DNA of 7,595 bases, taken from positions 1 through 7,595 of the forward strand of contig JAATGE010000307.1 in NCBI GenBank assembly GCA_015654825.1. Reading direction: 5' to 3'. The notes under the pieces are model-generated. The model had not been told where the DNA came from. It searched no databases and worked only from the letters and a program-made list of their open reading frames with translations. The stretch's first letter is position 1. Each line of letters starts with the position of its first letter. The DNA is from Rhodospirillales bacterium (GTDB taxonomy: Bacteria; Pseudomonadota; Alphaproteobacteria; Acetobacterales; Acetobacteraceae). The position numbers were made by a program, and so were the translations under genes. Of this stretch, positions 1 through 5,700 are shown one piece after another.

Positions 1-4
1 AATA

Positions 5-57
5 TGGGGGGTCTGGGGCCTCAGGCCCCAGCGGGGTCCAGGGGCAGAGCCCCGGGC
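5..57 (+). repeat. GC-rich double-hairpin intergenic repeat, copy A
   Basis: Two adjacent hairpins fill the space before argC. The first has stem TGGGGCC/GGCCCCA (14-20 and 24-30, loop TCA). The second has stem GGGGC/GCCCC (41-45 and 49-53, loop AGA). The 14-mer at 8-21 occurs in reverse complement at 2901-2914, and the 13-mer CGGGGTCCAGGGG at 32-44 occurs again at 3031-3043. I therefore read it as a member of a dispersed palindromic repeat family. It ends about 16 bases before the argC start, so it probably lies in the leader or between argC and an upstream gene outside the window. Its role (transcript end, mRNA stability, or inert repeat) cannot be told from sequence. Confidence 0.7.
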
Positions 58-73
58 CTTCTTGGAGACTTCG

Positions 74-1006
74 ATGCCCAGCGTATTCATCGACGGCGAA
101 GCGGGCACCACGGGCCTGGAAATCCGCCAGCGGCTGGCGCGGCTTCCCCTCGATGTACACAGCATTGCCCCTGATATGCGCAAGGATCCCGCGGCGCGGC
201 GGGCGCTGATGGCCGCCGTGGACGTTGCCATCCTGTGTCTGCCGGAGGCAGCGTCACGGGAGGCGGTAGCGCTGGCCGATGAGCTTGGGCGCGATGCGCC
301 GCGGATCCTGGACGCAAGCACGGCGTTTCGCACCGATCCAAGCTGGGCCTACGGGTTTCCGGAGCTCAACCGCAGCCAGCAGGAGCGCGTGGAGTTCTCC
401 ATGCGGGTCAGCAATCCGGGTTGCTACGCCCAAGGTGCGATCGCGCTGCTGCGGCCGCTGGTCGATGGCGGGCTGCTGCCGGCGGATTTTCCGGTGGTGA
501 TCAACGCGGTCAGCGGCTATTCCGGCGCCGGGCGGCCCGCCATCGAGGCGCATGAGCGCGATGGCGGGCCGGCTTTCGAGCTCTATGCGCTCGGGCTGGA
601 ACATAAGCATGTGCCCGAGATCGAGCTCTATGGCGGCCTGACCCGACGGCCGCTGTTCGTGCCGTCGGTGGGGCATTTCCGCCAGGGCATGCTGGTGTCC
701 ATTCCGTTGCATCTCGATGAGTTGCCATCGCGGCCGAGTGGCGCGGATCTGCGCGCGGCGCTCGCGGCGCGGTACGCGGACAGCCGGCATGTGCGCGTCA
801 TGCCGGCGGAGGGCGCGCAACGGCTGGAAGCGACGGCGCTGAACAATACCGACCGGATGGAGCTATCCGTGTTCGCCAACGAGGCGCTGCGCCATGCGGT
901 GCTGGTGGCGCGGCTGGATAATCTGGGCAAGGGTGCCGCCGGGGCCGCGGTGCAGAATTTGCTGCTGATGCTGGGGCTGGCCGAGGAGGCGTCGCCGCAT
1001 GGCTGA
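74..1006 (+). CDS. argC: N-acetyl-gamma-glutamyl-phosphate reductase, short (type 2) form
   Basis: The enzyme reduces N-acetyl-gamma-glutamyl phosphate with NADPH to N-acetylglutamate semialdehyde, the third step of arginine biosynthesis, in the cytoplasm. The 310-residue protein opens with a nucleotide-binding GEAGTTG loop (residues 8-14). It has DASTAFR and YGFPELN segments, the catalytic cysteine in SNPGCYAQGA (Cys117), the glycine-rich SGYSGAGRP loop, and the KHVPEI motif whose His179 is the expected active-site histidine. Length and motifs match the compact ArgC class of proteobacteria rather than the roughly 345-residue type 1. I chose ATG 74 because GGAG lies 6 bases upstream at 64-67; the frame also has a TTG at 62, which overlaps that ribosome site. 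The last 8 bases overlap the carbonic anhydrase-like gene, so the two are probably translationally coupled. Function is firm; the exact start is likely. Confidence 0.95.
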   Translation: MPSVFIDGEAGTTGLEIRQRLARLPLDVHSIAPDMRKDPAARRALMAAVDVAILCLPEAASREAVALADELGRDAPRILDASTAFRTDPSWAYGFPELNRSQQERVEFSMRVSNPGCYAQGAIALLRPLVDGGLLPADFPVVINAVSGYSGAGRPAIEAHERDGGPAFELYALGLEHKHVPEIELYGGLTRRPLFVPSVGHFRQGMLVSIPLHLDELPSRPSGADLRAALAARYADSRHVRVMPAEGAQRLEATALNNTDRMELSVFANEALRHAVLVARLDNLGKGAAGAAVQNLLLMLGLAEEASPHG

Positions 1007-1547
1007 TTTTTCGTCCGCGCAGGGGCCGCTTTATTCGCTGGATGGGGTCTATCCGCGCGTGCACGCAACGGCGTTCGTGGCGCCGACCGCGGCGTTGATC
1101 GGCGATGTGGAAATCGCGGCCGGCGCCAGCGTGTGGTTTCATTGCGTGCTGCGCGGCGACACCAATCTGATCCGTGTCGGCGCGCGCAGCAATATTCAGG
1201 ACGGCTCGGTGCTGCACGTCAATCCGGGCGAGGGTATGGCCTGCCTGATCGGCGAGGACGTGACGGTAGGGCACATGGCGATCGTGCACGCGGCGGTGCT
1301 GCATGACCGGGCGTTCGTGGCCATGAGCGCCGTGGTGCTGGATGGCGCGGTGATCGAGGAGGGCGGCGTGCTGGCGGCGGGCGCCGTGCTGACACCGGGC
1401 AAGCGGATCGGGCGGGGCGAATTGTGGATGGGCTCGCCGGCGAGATTCTCGCGAGTCCTGAGCGAGGACGAACGGATGCGGTTCGCCATGACCGCGGCGG
1501 CCTATGTGCAGAACGGAGTGCGGTTCCGTAGCGGTCTGGGCCGTTGA
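999..1547 (+). CDS. gamma-class carbonic anhydrase family protein (left-handed beta-helix)
   Basis: A 182-residue cytoplasmic protein of the gamma carbonic anhydrase/PaaY/YrdA type: a trimeric left-handed beta-helix with metal bound between subunits. Hexapeptide-repeat sequence runs from about residue 25 to 140. The three expected metal ligands are His73 (SVLHV), His92 (VGH) and His97 (AIVH). The conserved Arg52-Gly-Asp54 and Gln67-Asp68 pairs also match the family. A short helical tail follows from about 150. The acidic proton-shuttle loop of archaeal Cam is absent, as is usual in the bacterial CamH branch, where activity varies. ATG 999 is preceded by GAGGAG at 983-988. The gene overlaps argC by 8 bases and the next gene by 4. 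Family is certain; hydration of CO2 as the true reaction is only probable, since relatives include proteins of unknown substrate. Confidence 0.9.
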   Translation: MADFSSAQGPLYSLDGVYPRVHATAFVAPTAALIGDVEIAAGASVWFHCVLRGDTNLIRVGARSNIQDGSVLHVNPGEGMACLIGEDVTVGHMAIVHAAVLHDRAFVAMSAVVLDGAVIEEGGVLAAGAVLTPGKRIGRGELWMGSPARFSRVLSEDERMRFAMTAAAYVQNGVRFRSGLGR

Positions 1548-2839
1548 ACCCATCGGGCGGGCCGCAGGGCGCGTCCGCGCACCTGGTGCGCGCCATCGGG
1601 CGTTGGGACCTGGTGGGACTGATGATCAACACGACGATCGGCGCCGGGATTCTCGGCCTGCCGGGGCGCGTGTTCGCGTTGGTCGGCAGTTGGGGCCTGC
1701 TGGTGTGCGCGGCGGGCGGCGTGCTTATGGCGCTTGTGGCCGCGAGTTTTGCCGAGACGGGCAGCCGCTTTACGCGCACCGGCGGCGTCTACGTGTATAT
1801 TCACGAGGCGTTCGGACCGAACGCGGGATTTCTGGCCGGATGGCTCGCACTGGCTTCCCGCCTGCTGAGCTACGCGGCAATCGCGAATTTGGCGGTTACC
1901 TATAGCGCGGCGCTGCTCCCTTGGGTCGCGTCGCCGCTGGGACGCGGCGTTTTCATTTCGCTGTTGACTTTGGCGCTGGCCGTGCCGGTGTGGCGGGGCG
2001 TGCGGGTTTCCGCGACTACGCATAATGTCTTTACATTGATAAAGATCGGGCTGCTGCTTGGATTTTTCGTGTGTGCGTTGCCGGCGCTGGTGGCGCATGG
2101 CGTGCCGCTGACAAAATTGCCGCCGGCGCGGAATTGGGCGCCCGCGCTGGTGCTGATGCTGTTCGCGCTGGGCGGCCTCGAAGGCGCCGTGGTCAGCAAC
2201 GGTGAAATGCGGCACCCGGCGCGCGATCTGCCGTTCGCGCTGCTGGTCGGCATGGCGTGCGTGGTGGCTATCTATGGCGCCGTACTGATGGCGGCGATGG
2301 CGACGGTGCCGATGCTCGGGCGTTCCGGCCGACCGGTTTTCGATGGTGCGATGCTGGTGATGGGGCCGGCGGGGGGCGTCGCAGTGGTGGCCGGCGGCGT
2401 TGCCAGCATGGCGGGTGTGATGTTCGTCATCCTGTGGGGCGGGCCGCGGGAATTGTTCGCCATGGCGCGGGCGGGGCAGATGCCGGGCGCGCTGGCGGCG
2501 CTCGATGCGCGCACGCACGCGCCGCATCGGGCGGTGTTGGTGCACACCGCCCTGGCCTGGGGACTGGCGCTGGGATCCGGCTTTTTCGCGGCATTGTCGG
2601 CGGCGACGCTGACGCGTCTGGTGTTCTACGCGGCAATCGCGGCATCGTCGGTGCGGCTGCGGCGGCGGGGATTTTCGGAAACGGCGGCGCCGCTGGTGCT
2701 GCCGGGCGGCACCGCGATCGCGGTTACCGTGGTGCTGCTGTGCGGTGCGGTCATCCTGCAGTCGAGCCTGGCGGAGTTTGCGGGCGTAGGATTGATCGTT
2801 TCAACTGGGTTGCTGGTGCTGGTGGCGCGGCGAAGGTAA
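1544..2839 (+). CDS. APC-superfamily amino acid permease
   Basis: A 431-residue polytopic inner-membrane protein, very hydrophobic throughout, expected to be a secondary amino acid/polyamine transporter or exchanger. Family marks are clear. TM1 carries the unwound substrate-binding stretch NTTIGAGILGLPG (residues 29-41). The AETGSRFTRTGGVYVYI segment (70-86) precedes TM3. TM6 leads into GEMRHPARDLP (220-230), the counterpart of the usual EE..NP.R..P. PRELFAMARAGQMP (301-314) matches the loop after TM8. The substrate cannot be read. The gene begins with TTG inside the preceding gene's stop (TTGA, 4-base overlap), and no good Shine-Dalgarno is visible, consistent with coupled re-initiation. A GTG at 1586 is an alternative that would remove only an unconserved 14-residue lead. 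It is the last gene of the argC operon; a hairpin begins 3 bases after its TAA. Confidence 0.88.
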   Translation: MNPSGGPQGASAHLVRAIGRWDLVGLMINTTIGAGILGLPGRVFALVGSWGLLVCAAGGVLMALVAASFAETGSRFTRTGGVYVYIHEAFGPNAGFLAGWLALASRLLSYAAIANLAVTYSAALLPWVASPLGRGVFISLLTLALAVPVWRGVRVSATTHNVFTLIKIGLLLGFFVCALPALVAHGVPLTKLPPARNWAPALVLMLFALGGLEGAVVSNGEMRHPARDLPFALLVGMACVVAIYGAVLMAAMATVPMLGRSGRPVFDGAMLVMGPAGGVAVVAGGVASMAGVMFVILWGGPRELFAMARAGQMPGALAALDARTHAPHRAVLVHTALAWGLALGSGFFAALSAATLTRLVFYAAIAASSVRLRRRGFSETAAPLVLPGGTAIAVTVVLLCGAVILQSSLAEFAGVGLIVSTGLLVLVARRR

Positions 2840-2841
2840 GG

Positions 2842-2914
2842 CCAGGGCTTTGCCCTGGACCCGTCACGCTCGGGGGCGTGCTGCGCACGACGGGGCCAGT
2901 AGGCCCCAGACCCC
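2842..2914 (-). repeat. GC-rich multi-hairpin intergenic repeat, copy B (inverted)
   Basis: Read on the minus strand this matches copy A at both ends: GGGGTCTGGGGCCT (2914-2901) is identical over 14 bases, and the GGGTCCAGGGC end corresponds to A's second hairpin. It carries about 25 extra bases in the middle. On the plus strand it folds as a chain: CCAGGGC/GCCCTGG (2842-2848 and 2852-2858, loop TTT), CACGC/GCGTG (2865-2869 and 2876-2880), and GGGGCC/GGCCCC (2892-2897 and 2902-2907). The first hairpin starts 3 bases after the permease stop and could end or protect the operon transcript. A short T run (2916-2919) lies 8 bases past the last stem, too far for a classic intrinsic terminator. Confidence 0.7.
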
Positions 2915-2993
2915 ATTTTATCTGTTCCGAGTCTGGCATCGGCTGTGAGCTCGTCGCTAAATCCCACGTCTCGCTAGACCGTACAGAAGACTC

Positions 2994-3022
2994 CCGCCGC
3001 GCAGCGCTAACGACAGCGGCGG
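2994..3022. repeat. 7-bp inverted repeat in the convergent gap
   Basis: CCGCCGC (2994-3000) pairs perfectly with GCGGCGG (3016-3022) across a 15-base loop. It sits between the argC operon and gluQRS, just before repeat copy C. In sequence this rich in GC such a stem can arise by chance, so its role as a transcription-ending structure is only a possibility. Confidence 0.35.
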
Positions 3023-3025
3023 CAC

Positions 3026-3062
3026 GCCGACGGGGTCCAGGGGGCGGAGCCCCCCGGTCGGC
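3026..3062 (+). repeat. GC-rich hairpin repeat, copy C (half element)
   Basis: It shares the 13-mer CGGGGTCCAGGGG (3031-3043) with copy A, followed by the same hairpin type: GGGGGC/GCCCCC (3040-3045 and 3049-3054, loop GGA). An outer stem GCCGAC/GTCGGC (3026-3031 and 3057-3062) encloses it. The GGGGTCTGGGGCCT half seen in copies A and B is missing, so this is a half element. It lies 41 bases downstream of the gluQRS stop in that gene's sense and may end its transcript. Confidence 0.65.
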
Positions 3063-3083
3063 GAAGCCCGTAATCGCCGAACT

Positions 3084-3109
3084 CTTTGATCCAGTTATAT
3101 GGATCAAAG
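3084..3109. other. Perfect 10-bp stem spanning the gluQRS stop codon
   Basis: CTTTGATCCA (3084-3093) and TGGATCAAAG (3100-3109) are exact reverse complements separated by 6 bases (GTTATA). The right arm contains the gluQRS TGA (minus strand, 3106-3104). The stem is AT-richer than its surroundings, so chance from GC bias is a poor explanation. No T run follows on either strand, so it is not a textbook intrinsic terminator. It may be an mRNA 3'-end hairpin or a dyad bound by a protein. Confidence 0.6.
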
Positions 3110-3946
3110 CCTCGCCATCCGCAAAACGTCCGCTACTGCCATCCCCCGCGCCCGTAGTTCGCGCACTGAAACGGACCCGTCCCGCTTCGACAACCGTTCC
3201 CCGCCGGCCCCAAATAGCATCGGGTGGTGCGCATAGTCCGGCGTCGGCCACCCCATCAGTCGCTGCAGCAGCACGTGAAGATGCGTCGCCGGCAGCAAAT
3301 CCTCCGCCCGCGTCACCAGCGAGACATCCTGGACCGCATCGTCATGCGTCACGCAGAGATGATAACTGGCCGGCACGTCCCGGCGCCCCAGCACTACATC
3401 ACCGAACGGGGCCGGATCTGCCGCGACCCACGCGCCATGCTCGCGAAACCGCATTGCCGGCCGACCCGCCGCGTCGAGCGCCGCAGCCATATCGAGCCGC
3501 CAGGCATGCGCGTCGCCTCGCGCGATCCGCGCCGCCCACTCGCCGGGCGCCACTCCCCGGCACGTGCCCGGATACAAAATTCCGCCGTCCGCCCCGTGCG
3601 GCGCTGCCCCGGCCGCCGCTACTTCGCGCGCGATTGCCGCCCGCGAGCAAAAACACGGGTACGCCAGTCCGCGTCCCGCCAGGTCGAGCAGCACACGCCG
3701 ATATTCAGAAAAATGCTCCGACTGCTGTCGCACGTCGCCGTCCCAGTGCAACCCAAGCCAAGCCAAATCCTGCAGCGCCGCGGCCGCGAACTCGGCCCGG
3801 CATCGCAGCGGATCGATGTCTTCGAGCCGAACCAAAAACCTGCCGCCGCCGCGGCGCGCCGCGTCCCACGCGACAAAGGCCGCGTGTACATGCCCCAAAT
3901 GCAGATAACCGGTCGGGCTCGGCGCGAAGCGTGTTACTACCGCCAC
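3104..3946 (-). CDS. gluQRS: Glutamyl-Q tRNA(Asp) synthetase
   Basis: A paralog of glutamyl-tRNA synthetase that keeps the catalytic core but lacks the anticodon-binding domain. It activates glutamate and attaches it to queuosine at position 34 of tRNA(Asp), a cytoplasmic tRNA modification. The 280-residue length fits. It begins with RFAPSPTGYLHLGH (residues 6-19, with the HIGH-type signature HLGH). It has LVRLEDIDPLR, a zinc site of Cys98-x-Cys100 with Tyr125 and Cys129, and RLSKRDGS (251-258) in place of KMSKS. The protein stops soon after this motif, as expected for GluQRS and not GltX. The start is GTG at 3946, with GGGAG (minus strand, 3958-3954) 7 bases upstream. It is transcribed towards the argC operon and away from the HNH gene, and appears to be a single-gene unit. 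Confidence 0.95.
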   Translation of the reverse strand: MAVVTRFAPSPTGYLHLGHVHAAFVAWDAARRGGGRFLVRLEDIDPLRCRAEFAAAALQDLAWLGLHWDGDVRQQSEHFSEYRRVLLDLAGRGLAYPCFCSRAAIAREVAAAGAAPHGADGGILYPGTCRGVAPGEWAARIARGDAHAWRLDMAAALDAAGRPAMRFREHGAWVAADPAPFGDVVLGRRDVPASYHLCVTHDDAVQDVSLVTRAEDLLPATHLHVLLQRLMGWPTPDYAHHPMLFGAGGERLSKRDGSVSVRELRARGMAVADVLRMARL

Positions 3947-3953
3947 GCAACAA

Positions 3954-3958
3954 CTCCC
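3954..3958 (-). promoter_or_regulatory. Ribosome binding site supporting the gluQRS GTG start
   Basis: GGGAG on the minus strand, 7 bases before the GTG at 3946. It supports GTG as the true start, which is also where the conserved synthetase N-terminus (AVVTRFAPSPTG) begins. Confidence 0.7.
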
Positions 3959-4156
3959 GCCAACTCGCTGAAATATGACACAATCGTGAAAACCCTGGGC
4001 CCGGCTTGCAGCACCCCGCCGCGTTTGTCATAAAGCGCCCGGTTCTCGGCGACGCACAATATCGGGCGAGTCGACCGCTCTCGCGGCGGGACAGCACCCC
4101 GGTAAAAGGCGGTCCGGCGCCTGGCAAGCGCCGTGCCATCATGTGCCCGCCCGTGT

Positions 4157-4161
4157 AGGAG
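4157..4161 (+). promoter_or_regulatory. Ribosome binding site that decides the HNH gene start (TTG 4169)
   Basis: AGGAG followed by 7 bases, ending in a T run, then TTG at 4169 in the HNH reading frame. The alternative GTG at 4133 has no comparable site and would place this Shine-Dalgarno inside the coding region. It would also add an unconserved, cysteine-containing 12-residue lead. TTG 4169 is therefore preferred. Confidence 0.75.
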
Positions 4162-4168
4162 CGGTTTT

Positions 4169-4744
4169 TTGCCCGACGGCGGCCAACATCTCGGCGGATC
4201 GAATTTCCCGGCCCTGGTCCTGAACGCGGATTTCCGTCCGCTCTCCTATTTTCCGCTCTCGGTGTGGTCCTGGCAGGACGCGGTCAAGGCCGTCTATCTC
4301 GATCGCGTCTCGGTACTTTCCGAATACGACGTCGCGGTCCATTCCCCGAGCAAGGCATTTCGCCTGCCCAGCGTCATCGCGCTGAAGGATTACATCCACT
4401 CGGCGCGCAAGCCCGCCTTCACGCGTTTCAACGTGTTCCTGCGCGACACTTTCGCCTGCCAATATTGCGGCGAGCGCTATCCCACCCAGGAACTCACTTT
4501 TGACCACGTGATCCCGCGCAGCCGCGGCGGCCGGACCACGTGGGAAAACGTCGTCACTGCCTGTGCGTGCTGCAATCTGCGCAAGGGCAGCAAGCTGCCG
4601 CGCGAATGCCGCATGTATCCGCGCCACAAGCCGTGCCAGCCCACCACGTGGGAGTTGCAGGAGAACGGCCGCGCCTTCCCGCCGAATTACCTGCATGCCA
4701 GTTGGCGCGATTACCTGTACTGGGACAGCGAGTTGGAGAGCTGA
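4169..4744 (+). CDS. HNH endonuclease family protein
   Basis: A 191-residue protein with the zinc-knuckle HNH nuclease fold. The N-terminal half begins NFPALVLNADFRPLSYFPLS and is a conserved extension seen in proteobacterial relatives. The nuclease module follows: first zinc pair CQYC (Cys97, Cys100), catalytic Asp112-His113 in FDHVIPRSRGG, Asn127 in TWENVV, and second zinc pair in TACACCN (Cys132, Cys135) with Asn136 and Lys139. The usual third histidine is an asparagine, a common HNH variant. Two more cysteines (Cys147, Cys156) lie downstream. The family predicts metal-dependent DNA cleavage, but this stand-alone chromosomal clade is widespread and its biological role is not established. 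It lacks a partner methylase, toxin or phage genes, so a defence role is not supported here. Start TTG is chosen from the Shine-Dalgarno site. Confidence 0.88.
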   Translation: MPDGGQHLGGSNFPALVLNADFRPLSYFPLSVWSWQDAVKAVYLDRVSVLSEYDVAVHSPSKAFRLPSVIALKDYIHSARKPAFTRFNVFLRDTFACQYCGERYPTQELTFDHVIPRSRGGRTTWENVVTACACCNLRKGSKLPRECRMYPRHKPCQPTTWELQENGRAFPPNYLHASWRDYLYWDSELES

Positions 4745-4962
4745 TCCACCCGGCCGGGAGGTACCGCACCGGCCTTCGGCAACCCGCACGGGAATATTCC
4801 GCGCTTTGAAATTCGCTCCGCCAGCGCAGGTTGCGCCGCTACTGGCGGGCACGATGGTAATCGCAAAAGGTTCTGGATAACTCCCGGTTTCATCGCCGAA
4901 CCGCCTTGCGAATCCAGGGGTTTCGCCCAATTGTGCGCGCCGTCGGCCGGGAAATGTGCTCC
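4745..4962. other. Intergenic region with several dyads before the ATPase gene
   Basis: No gene is seen. From left to right it has GGCCGG/CCGGCC (4752-4757 and 4769-4774), a possible end hairpin for the HNH transcript. CCCG-CA-CGGG (4783-4792) overlaps a perfect palindrome GGAATATTCC (4791-4800). Then comes a nested hairpin with outer stem CCGCCAG/CTGGCGG (4818-4824 and 4842-4848) and inner stem CGCA/TGCG (4825-4828 and 4832-4835). The AT-rich palindrome could be an operator for the downstream gene. Promoter-like words (TTGAAA at 4806, GGATAA at 4875) do not pair at proper spacing. The ATPase reading frame is open from 4906, so the right end may be coding. Confidence 0.4.
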
Positions 4963-5547
4963 ATGCCGGCGCACTCCGCCGCGCAACCGCTCACAGAACC
5001 CGCAAAGCCACGCCTGATGGATTTCAACCTTGCCCGCCTGGCCCTCGACAGGGGCCAGACCGTGTTGCTTGACCGTAACGAACCCGCGCCCGCGGCGCGC
5101 CGGGTTCCGGCCGCGCCGCGCCGCGCTGTCGTCGCGGAGGCGCCGCGTCTGACGCTCGGCCGCGGCATCGCCGGCATCGACGAGGCGCAAAACAATCTGG
5201 CGGCCTTCCTGCGCACCGTCGGATGCGATGCGCGCACGCTGTTCCGTGCCGAGTTGGTGCTGCGGGAAACCCTGCTGAACATCCGCCAGCATGCGGACCT
5301 GCCCCATCGCCCTGCCCACGTCTGGATTGAGACCTGGCTGGAGGACCGCCAGGTGGTCGTCGCCGTCGAGGATGACGGGCCTGCGTTCGACCCTCGGCAA
5401 TTTGTGCCCGGCCGCCACGGCGATCGGCCCGCGCACAAGGCACCCGGGGGCCTGCGCCTGATCCGCCGCAATGCCGACTCCCTGCGGTATGTGCGTACCC
5501 AGATCGGTCACAACCGCCTTGAACTGGGCCTCACCCTCGCAAGTTGA
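4963..5547 (+). CDS. GHKL ATPase-domain protein, RsbW/SpoIIAB-like (anti-sigma regulatory type)
   Basis: A small single-domain histidine-kinase-like ATPase without a dimerisation/phosphoacceptor region. From ATG 4963 it is 194 residues. The first 60 or so are Ala/Pro/Arg-rich and unconserved. The ATPase fold follows, with an N-box in ELVLRETLLNIRQHA (Asn106), a G1 box VEDDGPAFDP (Asp137/Asp138 binding ATP adenine) and a glycine lid motif PGGLRLIRRNADSLRY. Relatives are serine kinases and anti-sigma factors of partner-switching systems, usually beside STAS antagonist and PP2C phosphatase genes. Neither is present here, so the target is unknown. The start is uncertain: ATG 4963 has GGGA 10 bases upstream, ATG 4954 is close behind, and the frame opens at TTG 4906. 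The lid motif looks about two residues shorter than the usual GGLGLxLI pattern. Confidence 0.8.
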   Translation: MPAHSAAQPLTEPAKPRLMDFNLARLALDRGQTVLLDRNEPAPAARRVPAAPRRAVVAEAPRLTLGRGIAGIDEAQNNLAAFLRTVGCDARTLFRAELVLRETLLNIRQHADLPHRPAHVWIETWLEDRQVVVAVEDDGPAFDPRQFVPGRHGDRPAHKAPGGLRLIRRNADSLRYVRTQIGHNRLELGLTLAS

Positions 5548-5559
5548 CGAAGGCCCGAA

Positions 5560-5579
5560 GGCGGAGCCTGCCCTCCGCC
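5560..5579 (+). terminator. Hairpin after the ATPase gene, possible transcription end
   Basis: GGCGGAG (5560-5566) pairs perfectly with CTCCGCC (5573-5579) over a 6-base loop, starting 12 bases after the ATPase stop. No T run follows, so this is at best a weak or factor-dependent terminator. If it works, the FUSC gene has its own promoter in 5580-5700, where I see no clear promoter match. Confidence 0.4.
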
Positions 5580-5700
5580 CTCACGTCGCAGGCTTGCCGC
5601 ACGGTGGGCACGCGGGTCTGAATTGCCTGGCCTTCGACGGCATCCTGGCTCGGTGCAACAAGCAGATCCGCGCCGCGCCGGCGATGCAATCGACAAACCG

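Larger units (their letters stand above)
3947..4168. promoter_or_regulatory. Divergent upstream region between gluQRS and the HNH gene
   Basis: About 220 bases separate the two divergent starts, so it should contain promoters for both. I could not identify a -35/-10 pair with proper spacing: TTGTCA at 4025-4030 has no good -10 at 16-18 bases. The visible elements are the two ribosome sites and a hairpin CGGCGC/GCGCCG (4115-4120 and 4128-4133, 7-base loop) about 35 bases before the HNH start, likely in its leader. The region from about 3960 to 3990 is locally AT-richer and could hold the gluQRS promoter. Confidence 0.4.

Noticed and set aside
1502..2545. 347-codon minus-strand open frame antisense to the permease
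   Set aside because: Its translation is dominated by Arg, His and Gln with no domain pattern, while the plus strand encodes a clear membrane transporter.
2920..2993. Possible tRNA or small RNA in the less GC-biased part of the convergent gap
   Set aside because: No cloverleaf arms, T-loop consensus or terminator could be found. It appears to be non-coding spacer.
2257..3978. Very long plus-strand open frame (573 codons) crossing the permease end, the gap and gluQRS antisense
   Set aside because: It crosses two well-identified genes in other frames, includes the repeat hairpins, and its translation is Gly/Arg/Pro/His-rich with no family motif. This is the usual artefact of high-GC DNA.
4025..4060. 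TTGTCA with a downstream CACAAT as a promoter
   Set aside because: The spacing is 24 bases, far from the usual 16-18, so it is not supported as a promoter.
4139..4930. 263-codon minus-strand frame antisense to the HNH gene
   Set aside because: The plus strand carries intact zinc and HNH motifs with a good ribosome site. The antisense translation shows no recognisable motif.
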